From the NCBI RefSeq assembly GCF_004854025.1, contig NZ_STGM01000004.1, forward strand, positions 62,001-126,000: 64,000 nt of DNA, in the 5' to 3' direction. Every line of letters begins with the position of its first letter. The stretch's first letter is position 1. Of the stretch, positions 18,789-27,368 are shown in pieces. The position numbers were made by a program, and so were the translations under genes. Source of the DNA: Microbacterium hydrothermale. Its GTDB lineage: Bacteria > Actinomycetota > Actinomycetes > Actinomycetales > Microbacteriaceae. A model generated the notes under the pieces. It did no database searches, had not been told where the DNA came from, and saw only the letters and a program-made list of their open reading frames with translations.

Positions 18789-20102
18789 ATGGCCGGTTTC
18801 TGGGGCAAGAGGAAGCGCGAAGAGCAGGATGCGGCGGACGCCGACCTGGCGCGGCGGGCGGAGCTCGCGATCGTCGCCGCCGACGAGCGGGTGCGACTCA
18901 CCTCCGATGAGCTCGATTTCGCCCGCGCCGAGCTCGGCGACAAGGCGACGGAAGACCTCGCGGCGGCGCTCGACTCCGTCCGCACGCATCTCGCCGAGGC
19001 GTTCCAGTTGCACCAGCTGAACCACGACGAGATCCCCGACACCAAAGAAGAGCTGCGCACGCGCAACGCGCGCATCATCCAGCTGTCGGAGTGGGCCGAA
19101 GACCTCCTCGAAGAACGCACCCAGGTGCTGCAGCCGAAGATCGACGCCGTGCGCCGCGCGCCCGAGACCCTGGCGCGCGTGCGCGCCGACCGTGAGCGTC
19201 TCGCCGCGCGGATCCCCGGCGCCCGAGAGGTCGTCGACCGCCTCTCCCGCCGCTACAGCGAGTCCGCTCTCGCGCAGATCGGCGGCAATCCCGACGAGAT
19301 CGAGCAGCTCCTCGACTTCGCGGTGCACACCGCGGGCGTCTCGGAGCGTCGCCGCGAGGCCGGCCAGCGCGAGCAGGCCTCCGTCGCCCTGGAGGCCGCG
19401 ACCGAAGCGGTGCGTCGCGCCGAGTCCCTCCTCGATGCGGTCGACACGTTCGAGATCGAGGCGCTGCGCGCCGAATCCACGCTGGCCGCCGTCGTCGACG
19501 ACTCGCGCAACGACCTGGTCGAGGCGCGGCAGGGCGCGCAGACGCCCGCCGTGACAACCGCGATGGCCGAGCTGCAACAGGCCCTGACCGCCCTGCCCGC
19601 CTCGGGGACGCGCAGCGACCCCTTCGCCGCGCTGTCGTCGCTGCGCCAGGCCAACGCCGCGCTCGACCTCGCGCGCGAGCGCGCCGCGCGTCCGGTGCCG
19701 TCGCAGGAGCAGGTCGAGCACGCCATCGACGACGCCGACCGACAGCTCGCCGTCGCACGCGGACTGATCACCGGTCACCGCGGCTGGATCGGCGCCGATG
19801 CCCGTACCCGCTTCGTCGAGGCCGAGCGCCTGCGCGCCGGCCTCCCGCTCGGACCGGTCCCGGAAGACCAGCGCGAAACGGCCCTCGCCACCGCGCGGCG
19901 CGCCGGGTCGTTGGCATCCGAGGCTCTGCAGATCGCCCAGCGCGACATCGAGCAGTCCCGCCCGAACGACTGGGGCGGCGACGGCTACGGCCGCGGAGGC
20001 GGCTACGGCCGCGGGGGCGGCATGGGCGGCGGCAACATGGTCGGCGGAATGCTCGGCGGTCTCGTCATCGGTTCGCTGCTCGGCGACATCTTCGACGGCT
20101 GA
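18789..20102 (+). CDS. Coiled-coil protein with glycine-rich, GxxxG-type C-terminus
   Basis: A 437-residue, mostly helical and strongly charged protein. Residues about 10-390 are Ala/Glu/Arg-rich heptad-like segments (for example ERVRLTSDELDFARAEL and VERRREAGQREQA-like stretches) predicted to form long coiled coils. Residues about 395-420 are glycine/arginine/tyrosine-rich (GDGYGRGGGYGRGGGMGGGN), and the last 17 form a hydrophobic glycine-zipper (MLGGLVIGSLLGDIFDG). It resembles the cytoplasmic coiled-coil part plus glycine-rich tail of actinobacterial TPM-domain membrane proteins, but the TPM domain and signal peptide are absent. Function unknown; a membrane-associated scaffold is one possibility. 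It has its own leaderless promoter and a strong terminator. Confidence 0.8.
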   Translation: MAGFWGKRKREEQDAADADLARRAELAIVAADERVRLTSDELDFARAELGDKATEDLAAALDSVRTHLAEAFQLHQLNHDEIPDTKEELRTRNARIIQLSEWAEDLLEERTQVLQPKIDAVRRAPETLARVRADRERLAARIPGAREVVDRLSRRYSESALAQIGGNPDEIEQLLDFAVHTAGVSERRREAGQREQASVALEAATEAVRRAESLLDAVDTFEIEALRAESTLAAVVDDSRNDLVEARQGAQTPAVTTAMAELQQALTALPASGTRSDPFAALSSLRQANAALDLARERAARPVPSQEQVEHAIDDADRQLAVARGLITGHRGWIGADARTRFVEAERLRAGLPLGPVPEDQRETALATARRAGSLASEALQIAQRDIEQSRPNDWGGDGYGRGGGYGRGGGMGGGNMVGGMLGGLVIGSLLGDIFDG

Positions 20103-20120
20103 ACCGCTCCCCCGTCACGA

Positions 20121-20152
20121 CGACGCCCCCGGCCCATCGGCCGGGGGCGTCG
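20121..20152. terminator. Bidirectional terminator between the coiled-coil gene and hpf
   Basis: CGACGCCCCCGGCC (20121-20134) pairs perfectly with 20139-20152 around a CATC loop. It serves both convergent genes. Confidence 0.8.
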
Positions 20153-20165
20153 CTTCATGCGTGCG

Positions 20166-20828
20166 TCAGGACGCCACCGAGACCATCGGCGACGCCTGCG
20201 TCGTCAACTCGATCACGCCGTAGTCCCAGCCCTTGCGGCGGTACACGACGCTCGGGTGGTCGGTGCGGGCGTCGATGAACAGGAAGAAGTCGTGGCCGAC
20301 GAGCTCCATGCGGTCGACGGCGTCTTCGACGGTCATCCACTCGGCCTCGAACTCCTTCTGGCGGATGACGACGGGGCAGTAGTCCTCTTCTTCGGCGACG
20401 TCGGCCTGCACCGGCACGGAACCGGTGGCGACGGCGCGGAGCACATCGACGGAGGCGGGCTCGACGTCGATGCCGGCGAGCTCGCCGGTCCCCTTCTCGA
20501 ACTTCGCGCCGCGCGGGTGGTTGCGGGCGTCGACGCGCTTGTCCTTCGCGCGACGGACCTGCTCCGAGATCTTGTCGACCGCGAGGTCGAGAGCCGCGAA
20601 CTTGTCGGCATCGGTGGCCTCCGCGCGAACGACGGGACCCTTGCCGTCGAGCGTGAGTTCGACCGTGTCGTCCTCCATTCGACCGTTGCGATAGGAGCGA
20701 TGCGTGACCTTGACCTCGAGGGTGTTCGCCCGGGGAGCCAGGTGCTCGATGCGGCTGACCTTCTCTTCGACCACCGAGCGGAAACGATCGGTGATCCCGA
20801 CTCCCACGCCGACGATGTTGGTGTCCAT
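20166..20828 (-). CDS. hpf: Long-form ribosome hibernation-promoting factor
   Basis: A 220-residue protein: an N-terminal S30AE/YfiA domain (about residues 1-105, with ITDRFRSVVEEKVSRIEHLA and ADKFAALDLAVDKISEQVRR) and a C-terminal dimerisation domain (about 160-215, with KEFEAEWMTVEDAVDRMELV, then GHDFFLFIDARTDHPSVVYRR). Long HPF joins two 70S ribosomes into inactive 100S dimers in stationary phase or hypoxia. A very strong ribosome-binding site (AAGGAGGT) precedes the ATG. Between it and comF lie a candidate TAGCGT -10 box and a 14-base palindrome. In M. tuberculosis the orthologue is Rv3241c, next to secA1. Confidence 0.95.
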   Translation of the reverse strand: MDTNIVGVGVGITDRFRSVVEEKVSRIEHLAPRANTLEVKVTHRSYRNGRMEDDTVELTLDGKGPVVRAEATDADKFAALDLAVDKISEQVRRAKDKRVDARNHPRGAKFEKGTGELAGIDVEPASVDVLRAVATGSVPVQADVAEEEDYCPVVIRQKEFEAEWMTVEDAVDRMELVGHDFFLFIDARTDHPSVVYRRKGWDYGVIELTTQASPMVSVAS

Positions 20829-20896
20829 CCGTGACCTCCTTGTTCCGGGTTCCGCCCGGTCTAAGGGCGGAACGTCCGTCGCCTTCAGTCATCCTT

Positions 20897-20902
20897 ACGC
20901 TA
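20897..20902 (-). promoter_or_regulatory. Candidate -10 box TAGCGT for hpf
   Basis: Minus-strand TANNNT match about 68 bases before the hpf ATG. The nearest TTGACA (20932-20927) is 24 bases away, too far for a standard -35, so an alternative sigma factor or an activator would be needed. Confidence 0.3.
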
Positions 20903-20909
20903 GTGCCGC

Positions 20910-20923
20910 GACACGGCCGTGTC
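20910..20923. promoter_or_regulatory. Perfect 14-base palindrome GACACGGCCGTGTC upstream of hpf
   Basis: The palindrome lies just upstream of the candidate hpf -10 box and touches the comF stop codon (20922-20924). Position and symmetry suggest an operator for a dimeric regulator; a terminator role is less likely because there is no loop. Confidence 0.35.
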
Positions 20924-21587
20924 ACGTGTCAATCACCTCCGGTTCACCTCCGAATCCGCCACGACGCGGCGTGTGCGCCAGGGTGACCGCGATGACCCGG
21001 GTCGCGCCCGCCTCCGTCAGCACTCGCGCGACCTCGCGGAGGGTGGCCCCGGTCGTGACCACGTCGTCGACGAGGACCACGGGGCGCCCGTCGACGGCGC
21101 GGGCGAAGAACGCACCCCCGACGTTGCGCCGACGGGCGTCGCGGTCGAGACCGCGCTGATCCCGCGGGGTCCGACGCAGCCGGACGAGCCGGCGATCGCG
21201 GTGTCCGGCACGCCGCAGGATGAGTTCGACGGGTCGGAACCCCCGCCGCCGCATCGCGGCGCGCGTCGAGGGGACGGTCGTGACGAGGGCGTCGGCCGGT
21301 ATCCCGCTCAGGAGCGCTCGCAGGGCCGGGGCGAGGGCGCGGGCGAGCGGGGTGCGTCCCTCTTCTTTCAGCGCCCGGATCACGCGGGCGGCCGCGCCCT
21401 CGAACGCGATCGCGCTCGTGACCGACAACCCCGGCGCGAGCGGGCGACGGACGGGGACGGGAACGAGGGCGCCGCGGCATCCGTCGCACAGCTCGACATC
21501 GAGCGCCCCGCACCCCGCGCACGCGACGGGGAGCCAGAACGTGAGCGCGTCGCGCAGGGACGCGGCGACGATCGGGCGCAGGTGCAT
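20922..21587 (-). CDS. comF: ComF-family phosphoribosyltransferase-like protein
   Basis: A 221-residue protein with an N-terminal zinc ribbon (CAGCGALDVELCDGC, a CxxC-x7-CxxC pattern at about residues 23-37) and a type I phosphoribosyltransferase domain whose PRPP loop is VVLVDDVVTTGATLRE (about 170-185). ComF proteins take part in DNA uptake in competent bacteria, but many actinobacteria keep one without a full competence set, so the role here is uncertain. The start ATG 21587 is the last before the zinc ribbon; the longer open frame runs into lpqB. It is downstream of lpqB on the same strand. Confidence 0.88.
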   Translation of the reverse strand: MHLRPIVAASLRDALTFWLPVACAGCGALDVELCDGCRGALVPVPVRRPLAPGLSVTSAIAFEGAAARVIRALKEEGRTPLARALAPALRALLSGIPADALVTTVPSTRAAMRRRGFRPVELILRRAGHRDRRLVRLRRTPRDQRGLDRDARRRNVGGAFFARAVDGRPVVLVDDVVTTGATLREVARVLTEAGATRVIAVTLAHTPRRGGFGGEPEVIDT

Positions 21588-21673
21588 GACCCGAGCCTCG
21601 CGCCCGCGCCGGCCCCGCGGGATGCGGATCGCCCTCCCGTGGAGGGGAACGGCGCTGGGGAGGAGGGGTCGAC

Positions 21674-23332
21674 TCAGTTGGTGGTGCCCTGCTGCGCCGC
21701 CAGCACGCGGATGCCCGAGGCCACGAGCGTCCACGAGCTGCCGCGCCGGCTGTACAGACGTCCCTGATCGTCGAGGACGCGGACGCTCGTGCTCCCCGCC
21801 GCGAGGGTGCGCGCCCCATCGGGGGCGGTCGCCTCGGTGCCGCGGCCGCCGACGTTGAGCTCCCGCAGCCGACTGACGCCGTCGGCGCTCACGAGCACGC
21901 CGATCGTGGTGTCGTCGAGCCAGGCCAGGTCGAACGCGCCCTGCTGGCTGAACGACAGCACGTGGGGAGGGCCGAGGTTGACCTCGCTCCCCTCGCGCTC
22001 GATACCGGCGACCCACACTTCGCGCACCCCGGAGACGGTGACGATCGCCGCCACGCGGGTGCCGTCTCGCGACACCTGCATCGAGACGATCTCGGAGGCA
22101 TCGGGCCACGCGTTGCCGACCTCTCGCGGCACGCCCTCGGGCGTGATCGCTCGCACCTGCGTGGGGGCGTTGGCCGGGACGCTCCAGATCTCGCCCTCCC
22201 CGTCGATCGAGGGCGCGATGAGACCGGGTCTGTCGTCGAGCAGGAAGGTGCGCCCGTCGCTCAGGGCGCTCGCGACCGTGCCCTGCTGCGTGCGGACGGC
22301 GGCCAGGCTCCGATCGGCTTCGAGTTCGACCGCGGAGGGGGTCAGCGACTCCACGGCGTCGGAGAGGCCGTCGATCGGTTCCACCGTGTCACCGGCCAGT
22401 GCGCCGAAGACGCCGAGCGAGGTGAGCACGGCGGGCGAGGGATCCACGCGCGTCACGCGCACGGGAACCTCCGAGGCGGTGATCGGCGTTCCCTCCACCG
22501 TCATCTGCACGTCGTTGATCCCTGCGGTGGACAGGCTGCGCACGAGCTGGGTTTGCATGCGGTCGAGCGTCGTCCGATCAAGGCTGAGGGCGGCGCGGGG
22601 CAGCTGCACCTGGGCGATCCCGTCGGACGACAGCGTCACCGAGCGCCCCACGAGCGACAGCTCGTCGGGGAAGGCGCTGCGCACGGCGTTGGCGAGCCAA
22701 GCGCTGGGTTGACCGTCGACGAGGGCGGTCGCGACGCGGCTCGCGACGAGGGGCCGCGGGAACCACCGCACGTCGGGGACGATGAAGCTGTACGTGGGAT
22801 CGAAGTACGCCACGGATGCCGACTGGTAGACGGTCGGGAAGACCTCCTCGTACAGCACGACGCCGTCGGGGGCGGAGGTGATGCGCCACTGGTCGTCGAC
22901 GCGGGCGAGGGTGAAACTCAGGGTCTCGGCCGAGCCCGCCGCCGTCGGCGTGTACGCGCCGTCGGCGTCGACCGACGCCACGGTGGTCACGGCGACGGCG
23001 ACCGAGGTGCCGTCGGCATTCGCGGTCGCGCGCCGGTCGGCGAGGCGGTCGATCGTCACGCGCGAGCGGGGATCCCACTGCGTCCCGGAAGCCAGGAAGA
23101 GCTTGGCCGTTGCCCAGTCGTCGGCGGGACCGGAACCGGCGCGCAGGAACCCCTCCACGATCTCGGCCGGGCTCGCGTCGTCCTGGGGGCCGTCGGGCAC
23201 GAAGGCGAACGCCTGCGTGTCGTCGGCCTGCGGGCCGCGGCCCGGGTTGACGTAGCCCGAGGTCGGCAGGCCCGTGCACGCGGCGAGCGCGAGCACGAGG
23301 GCCAGGCTCACGAGGGAGAGGGCGCGTCTCAT
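21674..23332 (-). CDS. lpqB: Lipoprotein LpqB, partner of MtrAB
   Basis: A 552-residue lipoprotein: signal peptide with lipobox LAAC (acylated Cys19), a sporulation/GerMN-type domain in the middle (about residues 190-310) and a C-terminal beta-propeller-like region with repeated V-R-x-D and W-L-D-D-T segments. LpqB interacts with the extracellular part of MtrB and tunes its signalling in Mycobacterium and Streptomyces. ATG 23332 overlaps the mtrB stop by ATGA, which fixes the start. Third gene of the mtrA-mtrB-lpqB operon. Confidence 0.94.
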   Translation of the reverse strand: MRRALSLVSLALVLALAACTGLPTSGYVNPGRGPQADDTQAFAFVPDGPQDDASPAEIVEGFLRAGSGPADDWATAKLFLASGTQWDPRSRVTIDRLADRRATANADGTSVAVAVTTVASVDADGAYTPTAAGSAETLSFTLARVDDQWRITSAPDGVVLYEEVFPTVYQSASVAYFDPTYSFIVPDVRWFPRPLVASRVATALVDGQPSAWLANAVRSAFPDELSLVGRSVTLSSDGIAQVQLPRAALSLDRTTLDRMQTQLVRSLSTAGINDVQMTVEGTPITASEVPVRVTRVDPSPAVLTSLGVFGALAGDTVEPIDGLSDAVESLTPSAVELEADRSLAAVRTQQGTVASALSDGRTFLLDDRPGLIAPSIDGEGEIWSVPANAPTQVRAITPEGVPREVGNAWPDASEIVSMQVSRDGTRVAAIVTVSGVREVWVAGIEREGSEVNLGPPHVLSFSQQGAFDLAWLDDTTIGVLVSADGVSRLRELNVGGRGTEATAPDGARTLAAGSTSVRVLDDQGRLYSRRGSSWTLVASGIRVLAAQQGTTN

Positions 23333-25014
23333 GTCGTCCTCCGAACGCCGGGTCGGGTGGAGATGGGCTGCGTGAGACCGAGGGCCTCGAGCGCCCCGCC
23401 CTGCTCGTCGTCGGGGACGAGGGGAAGGGGCGAGCCGGTCACGGGTCGTCCGTCGCGCGGCAGCGTGAGCACGAAGTTCGATCCGCGCCCCGGCTCCGAC
23501 CACACCGCGAGGGTGCCCCCGTGCAGGCGGGCGTCACCGAGCGCGATCGACAGTCCCAGACCGGTGCCGCCGATCGTGCGCACGCGGGAGGGGTCGGCCC
23601 GCCAGAAGCGGTCGAACACGCGATCGACGTCCTCCGCCTTCATGCCCATGCCGAAGTCGCGCACCCCGAGGGAGACGGTGTCGCGGTCGCTGTCGACCGA
23701 GACGACGATCGGGCGGCCCTCGCCGTGCTCGATCGCGTTGCCCAGGAGGTTGCGCACGATGCGGCGGATGCGCCGCGCGTCCATGTCGACCGGCGTGTAG
23801 CCGCCGGGGGCGACGAGGCGCACGTCGGAGCCGTGCCCCTCGGCCAGTTGCTCCATCGACTCGATCACGTCTTCGGCGAGGTGCGCGAGGCTGGTCGCCT
23901 CGCGCTCCAGCTGCACGGAGCCCGCGTCGTAGCGGCTGATCTCCAGCAGATCGGTCAGCAGCACCTCGAAGCGCTGCACCTGCGTGTGCAGCAGCTCGGC
24001 GGCGCGACCGGTGACCGGGTCGAACTCCTCGCGCTGGTCGTTGATCATGTCGGCGGCGAGCTTGATGGTCGTCAGCGGCGTGCGCAGTTCGTGCGAGACG
24101 TCGGAGACGAAGCGCTGCTGCACGAGCGAGAGGTCGGCGAGCTCCTTGATCTGCGACTCGATGCTGTCGGCCATGGCGTTGAACGAACGGTTCAGCGTCG
24201 CCAGTTCGTCTTCGCCGCGGACGGGGAGGCGCACCCCCAGGTCGCCCGCCGCGAGCTTCGCGCTGGTCTCGGCGGCATCCGCGATCGGGGTGGTGACCGA
24301 CCTCAGCACGAACCAGGCGATCGCCCCGATCAGCACCACGAGCACGAGCCCGACCACCCACAGCAGCACCTGCACGAAGGCGAGCGTCTGCGAGGCGCTC
24401 GACAGGTCGTACCCCATGTAGAGCTCGTAGGAATCCACGCCGTCCTCGGCGGGGAAGCGCAGTTGATGACCCACCAGGATGCCGGGAACCTCGCGCCCGT
24501 TGTCGGAGGGCAGCGCGACCGACTGCCACCACTGCAGGTCGGGGCTCGACTGCACCTGGGTGCGCAGCGCGTCGGTGACGAGGCGGGACTCGAACGCGGG
24601 AGAGATGAACGGCTGGGGGGCCAGGGGCGACGGCGGGCCGATGCGGTAGAGGGCGATCAGGTCGCTCGAGGACTGCTGCGACAGGCGCGTGGCGATGCCG
24701 TTCATGAGCGTCTGCGCGGCGGCCGGATCCGTCGAATCCACGGCGGCGTCGAGCGTGGCCTGCGCCGCCGCGGTGGCCCGCTGCGCTTCGAGCAGCACCT
24801 GGTCTTTGCGGGCGGTGAAGAGCTCGTTCTGGATGACGAGGGCCATCGCGACGCAGGTGACCAGGATGGTCACGGCGGTGAGGGTCACCGTGATGAGGAT
24901 CGTGCGGAAGCGCAGCGACCGCCGCCAGAGGGTCGCGAGACGATCGCGGGTGCGGCGCCAGTCGCGCCAGCCGCCCACCCGCGGGGAGGGGGCGGTGCGC
25001 ACCGCGCCCGTCAT
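23329..25014 (-). CDS. mtrB: Sensor histidine kinase MtrB
   Basis: A 561-residue membrane kinase with two transmembrane segments (about residues 38-63 and 210-235) flanking an extracellular domain, then HAMP (TTPIADAAETSAKLAAGDLG), HisKA with SDVSHELRTPLTTIKLA (His about 307) and HATPase with N box NLLGNAIEHG, G1 DFGMGMKAED and G2 IGGTGLGLSIA. With MtrA it controls cell-wall remodelling, osmotic response and cell division in actinobacteria. It starts 7 bases after mtrA and overlaps lpqB. Confidence 0.96.
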   Translation of the reverse strand: MTGAVRTAPSPRVGGWRDWRRTRDRLATLWRRSLRFRTILITVTLTAVTILVTCVAMALVIQNELFTARKDQVLLEAQRATAAAQATLDAAVDSTDPAAAQTLMNGIATRLSQQSSSDLIALYRIGPPSPLAPQPFISPAFESRLVTDALRTQVQSSPDLQWWQSVALPSDNGREVPGILVGHQLRFPAEDGVDSYELYMGYDLSSASQTLAFVQVLLWVVGLVLVVLIGAIAWFVLRSVTTPIADAAETSAKLAAGDLGVRLPVRGEDELATLNRSFNAMADSIESQIKELADLSLVQQRFVSDVSHELRTPLTTIKLAADMINDQREEFDPVTGRAAELLHTQVQRFEVLLTDLLEISRYDAGSVQLEREATSLAHLAEDVIESMEQLAEGHGSDVRLVAPGGYTPVDMDARRIRRIVRNLLGNAIEHGEGRPIVVSVDSDRDTVSLGVRDFGMGMKAEDVDRVFDRFWRADPSRVRTIGGTGLGLSIALGDARLHGGTLAVWSEPGRGSNFVLTLPRDGRPVTGSPLPLVPDDEQGGALEALGLTQPISTRPGVRRTT

Positions 25015-25021
25015 GAGGGCC

Positions 25022-25702
25022 TCAGGCCACCGCGCCGGCGCGGTAGCCCACGCCGCGCACGGTGGTGACGATCCGCGGGTTGTCGGGGTCGGCCTCGATC
25101 TTGGCGCGCAGACGCTGCACGTGCACGTTCACCAGTCGGGTGTCGGCCTTGTAGTGGTAGCCCCACACCTGTTCGAGGAGCATCTCGCGCGAGAAGACCT
25201 GCTGCGGCTTCTCGGCGAGGGCGACGAGCAGCTCGAACTCGAGCGGGGTGAGCGCGATGGGCGCATCGCCGCGGCGCACCTCGTGCGCGGCGACGTCGAC
25301 GACGAGATCGCCGATGCGGAGGGTCTCGTCGACCGGCGCCTGCACCGGTCGCAGTCGCGTGCGGATGCGGGCGACGAGCTCCTTCGGATTGAAGGGCTTC
25401 ATGATGTAGTCGTCGGCGCCCGACTCCAGGCCCTTGACCACGTCGGCGGTGTCGGTGCGCGCGGTCAGCATGATGATGGGAACGCCGGACTCGGCGCGCA
25501 CGCGCGTGCAGATCTCGATGCCGTCGACCCCGGGGAGCATGAGATCGAGCAGGATGAGGTCGGGACGCTCGGTGCGCCAGGCGTCGACGGCCTGCGCGCC
25601 GTCGGCGCAGAACACGGTGTCGAATCCCTCGGTGCGCAGCACGATGCCGATCATCTCGGCCAACGCGGTGTCGTCGTCGACAACCAGGATCCGTGAAGTC
25701 AT
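25022..25702 (-). CDS. mtrA: Response regulator MtrA
   Basis: A 226-residue OmpR-type regulator: receiver domain with acidic pocket Asp9-Asp10-Asp11, phosphoacceptor Asp53 (LLDLMLPG), conserved Thr in LTAR and Lys in MKPFNPKEL, then a winged helix (PLEFELLVALAEKPQQVFSR, DTRLVNVHVQRLRAKIE, TVRGVGYRAG). MtrA is an essential or near-essential regulator of envelope and replication genes. I use ATG 25702 because the receiver domain begins there. The 163-base gap to the divergent membrane-protein gene should hold the operon promoter, but I see no clear -10/-35 pair. Confidence 0.97.
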   Translation of the reverse strand: MTSRILVVDDDTALAEMIGIVLRTEGFDTVFCADGAQAVDAWRTERPDLILLDLMLPGVDGIEICTRVRAESGVPIIMLTARTDTADVVKGLESGADDYIMKPFNPKELVARIRTRLRPVQAPVDETLRIGDLVVDVAAHEVRRGDAPIALTPLEFELLVALAEKPQQVFSREMLLEQVWGYHYKADTRLVNVHVQRLRAKIEADPDNPRIVTTVRGVGYRAGAVA

Positions 25703-25865
25703 TCGGGTGTACGTCTTCCGTCTCGAACCCGCTCGGGGACGGGTATGACGCCCCGGGTGGGGGCACGTCGTATCGAGAGTAGTCGACCTCCCTGCACGCC
25801 AGGCGTGCGTGTCGGAGGTGTGTGACACGATGAGGGCACCGTCACGTGAGGAGAGGGGCCCCACC

Positions 25866-27368
25866 ATGACCGCGTCCGCGAGCTGGCGACCGGCGTCGCG
25901 TCCGGGCATCGTCCCCCTGCATCCGTACGGCTTCGGCACGATCCTGGGCCGCTCGTTCGTGGCCCTGCGGCACAACCCGAAGGTGCTGCTCGGGTTCGCC
26001 CTCATCGTGCAGGCCGTCGCCTACGTCGTGCTCACCGCGGCGGTCGGCGGCGTCGCGATCGCGAGCTTCTCGCGCCTCGACACCGTGCCCCCGGGCAGCG
26101 ACGACTACGACGCGATCCTGGCCGGCTCCGCCGTCATCACCGCCGTCACCGCCTTCGTCCTCGGCATCGCCACCGGGGCGCTGAGCGTGATCGTGCAGGG
26201 AGTGGTGGTCGCCGAGGTGGCGCACGCGGTCGTCGCCGAGAAGCCCACGCTCAAGGCCGTGTGGGCGCGCGTCAAGCCGGTCGTCTGGCGTCTGATCGGC
26301 TACAGCGCCCTCTATCTGCTGGCCACGCTGCTCGTGATCGGCGTGCTCGCGGGCATCGTCACGCTCCTCGTGATCAGCGTCCTCTGGGTGGGCGTCGTCG
26401 TGGGCGTGCTCGTCGTGCTGGCGCTCATCCCCCTGTACCTCTGGCTCACGCCGAAGCTGTTCCTCGTGCCGTCGGTGATCATCCTCGAGCGCGCCCCCCT
26501 CTTCCGGGCGATCGCGCGATCGTGGCGGCTGACGCGCGGTCGCTTCTGGTCGACGCTGGGCGTGGTCGTCATCATCTCCGTCGCCTTCAGCATCGTCGCG
26601 CAGGTCATCTCCGTGCCGTTCAGCCTCGTCGCGGGCATCATCCCCGGCATCCTCGCCCCCACCGGCGAAGATCCGACGGGGGCTCTCGTGGGCGTCATCG
26701 GTCTGCAGGTGGTGGGCCAGTTCGGCATCCTCCTGGTGCAGTGCATCGCCCTGGTGGTGCAGTCGACCTCGGCGGTGCTGGTGTACGTCGACGCGCGCAT
26801 GCGCGTCGAGGCGCTCGACCACGACCTCACCGCCTACGTCGAACAGCGCGACGCGGGCGCCGCCGACCTCGCCGATCCGTACCTCGTGGGCGTGGGGCGA
26901 GTGGTGGAGCGTCCTGCTCCGACGCCCGTCGGCGCTCCCCCCGCCTTCGCGGGCTACGCCACCGGGCCCGGCGCGGGTGCGCCGGCGTACGGCGCGCCGC
27001 CGTACGCGACGCAGCCTCCTTACGGGACGCAGCCGTACGGGACGCCGCAGTACGGGGCACAGCAATACGGGGCTCAGCCGTATGGGACGCCGCCGAGCGG
27101 GACGCCGCAGTACGGGGCTCAGCCGTTCGGGACGCAGCCGGCTGCCGCGGCAGCGCCGGGCGCGCCCGCGCCGGGTGCCCCCGCTCCCGGGGAGACGACC
27201 CCGCCGCCCGCCGCGCCGACATCGACCCCCGTTTCCCCCACCGGAGCCGCCCCCGGCGGCACCCCGGATGCCGCGACCGCCGACCCCGCGACCGCTCCGG
27301 CCCCGGGTAGCGCGTCGCCGTCCTCGCCGACGACCTGGGCGGCACCGGGATCGAACGGAGACGCGTGA
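25866..27368 (+). CDS. Glycerophosphodiester phosphodiesterase-type membrane-domain protein with Tyr/Gly/Pro repeat tail
   Basis: A 500-residue protein. Residues about 40-330 hold six long hydrophobic helices typical of the membrane domain found in some glycerophosphodiester phosphodiesterases, here without a catalytic domain. Residues about 370-425 are an unusual tail of imperfect repeats of the form (Q)PYGTP/QYGAQ, followed by a Pro/Ala-rich disordered end. The tail is cytoplasmic or external depending on helix count. GGAGAGGGGCCCC precedes ATG 25866. It is the first gene of the DUF4129-DUF4350-MoxR-DUF58 operon, overlapping the next gene by GTGA, so a link to that chaperone-like system in the envelope is likely. 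No reaction can be assigned. Confidence 0.82.
   Translation: MTASASWRPASRPGIVPLHPYGFGTILGRSFVALRHNPKVLLGFALIVQAVAYVVLTAAVGGVAIASFSRLDTVPPGSDDYDAILAGSAVITAVTAFVLGIATGALSVIVQGVVVAEVAHAVVAEKPTLKAVWARVKPVVWRLIGYSALYLLATLLVIGVLAGIVTLLVISVLWVGVVVGVLVVLALIPLYLWLTPKLFLVPSVIILERAPLFRAIARSWRLTRGRFWSTLGVVVIISVAFSIVAQVISVPFSLVAGIIPGILAPTGEDPTGALVGVIGLQVVGQFGILLVQCIALVVQSTSAVLVYVDARMRVEALDHDLTAYVEQRDAGAADLADPYLVGVGRVVERPAPTPVGAPPAFAGYATGPGAGAPAYGAPPYATQPPYGTQPYGTPQYGAQQYGAQPYGTPPSGTPQYGAQPFGTQPAAAAAPGAPAPGAPAPGETTPPPAAPTSTPVSPTGAAPGGTPDAATADPATAPAPGSASPSSPTTWAAPGSNGDA
27000..27140 (+). repeat. Coding repeat of GG(G/C)ACGC-type codon blocks (PYGTPQYGAQ tail)
   Basis: Within the membrane-protein gene, blocks such as CAGCCGTACGGGACG, CAGTACGGGGC and CAGCCGTATGGGACG recur about eight times, encoding QPYGT, QYGA and QPFGT. 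The near-identity of the DNA indicates recent slippage or unequal recombination, so the repeat number probably varies among strains. Confidence 0.7.

Noticed and set aside
20927..20932. TTGACA as the -35 element of hpf
   Set aside because: It lies 24 bases from the TAGCGT box, too far for a standard promoter, and is inside the comF coding end.
25703..25865. MtrA-binding or sigma-A promoter in the mtrA upstream gap
   Set aside because: I looked for TANNNT with a proper -35 and for repeated GTTAC-type boxes and found no convincing match.
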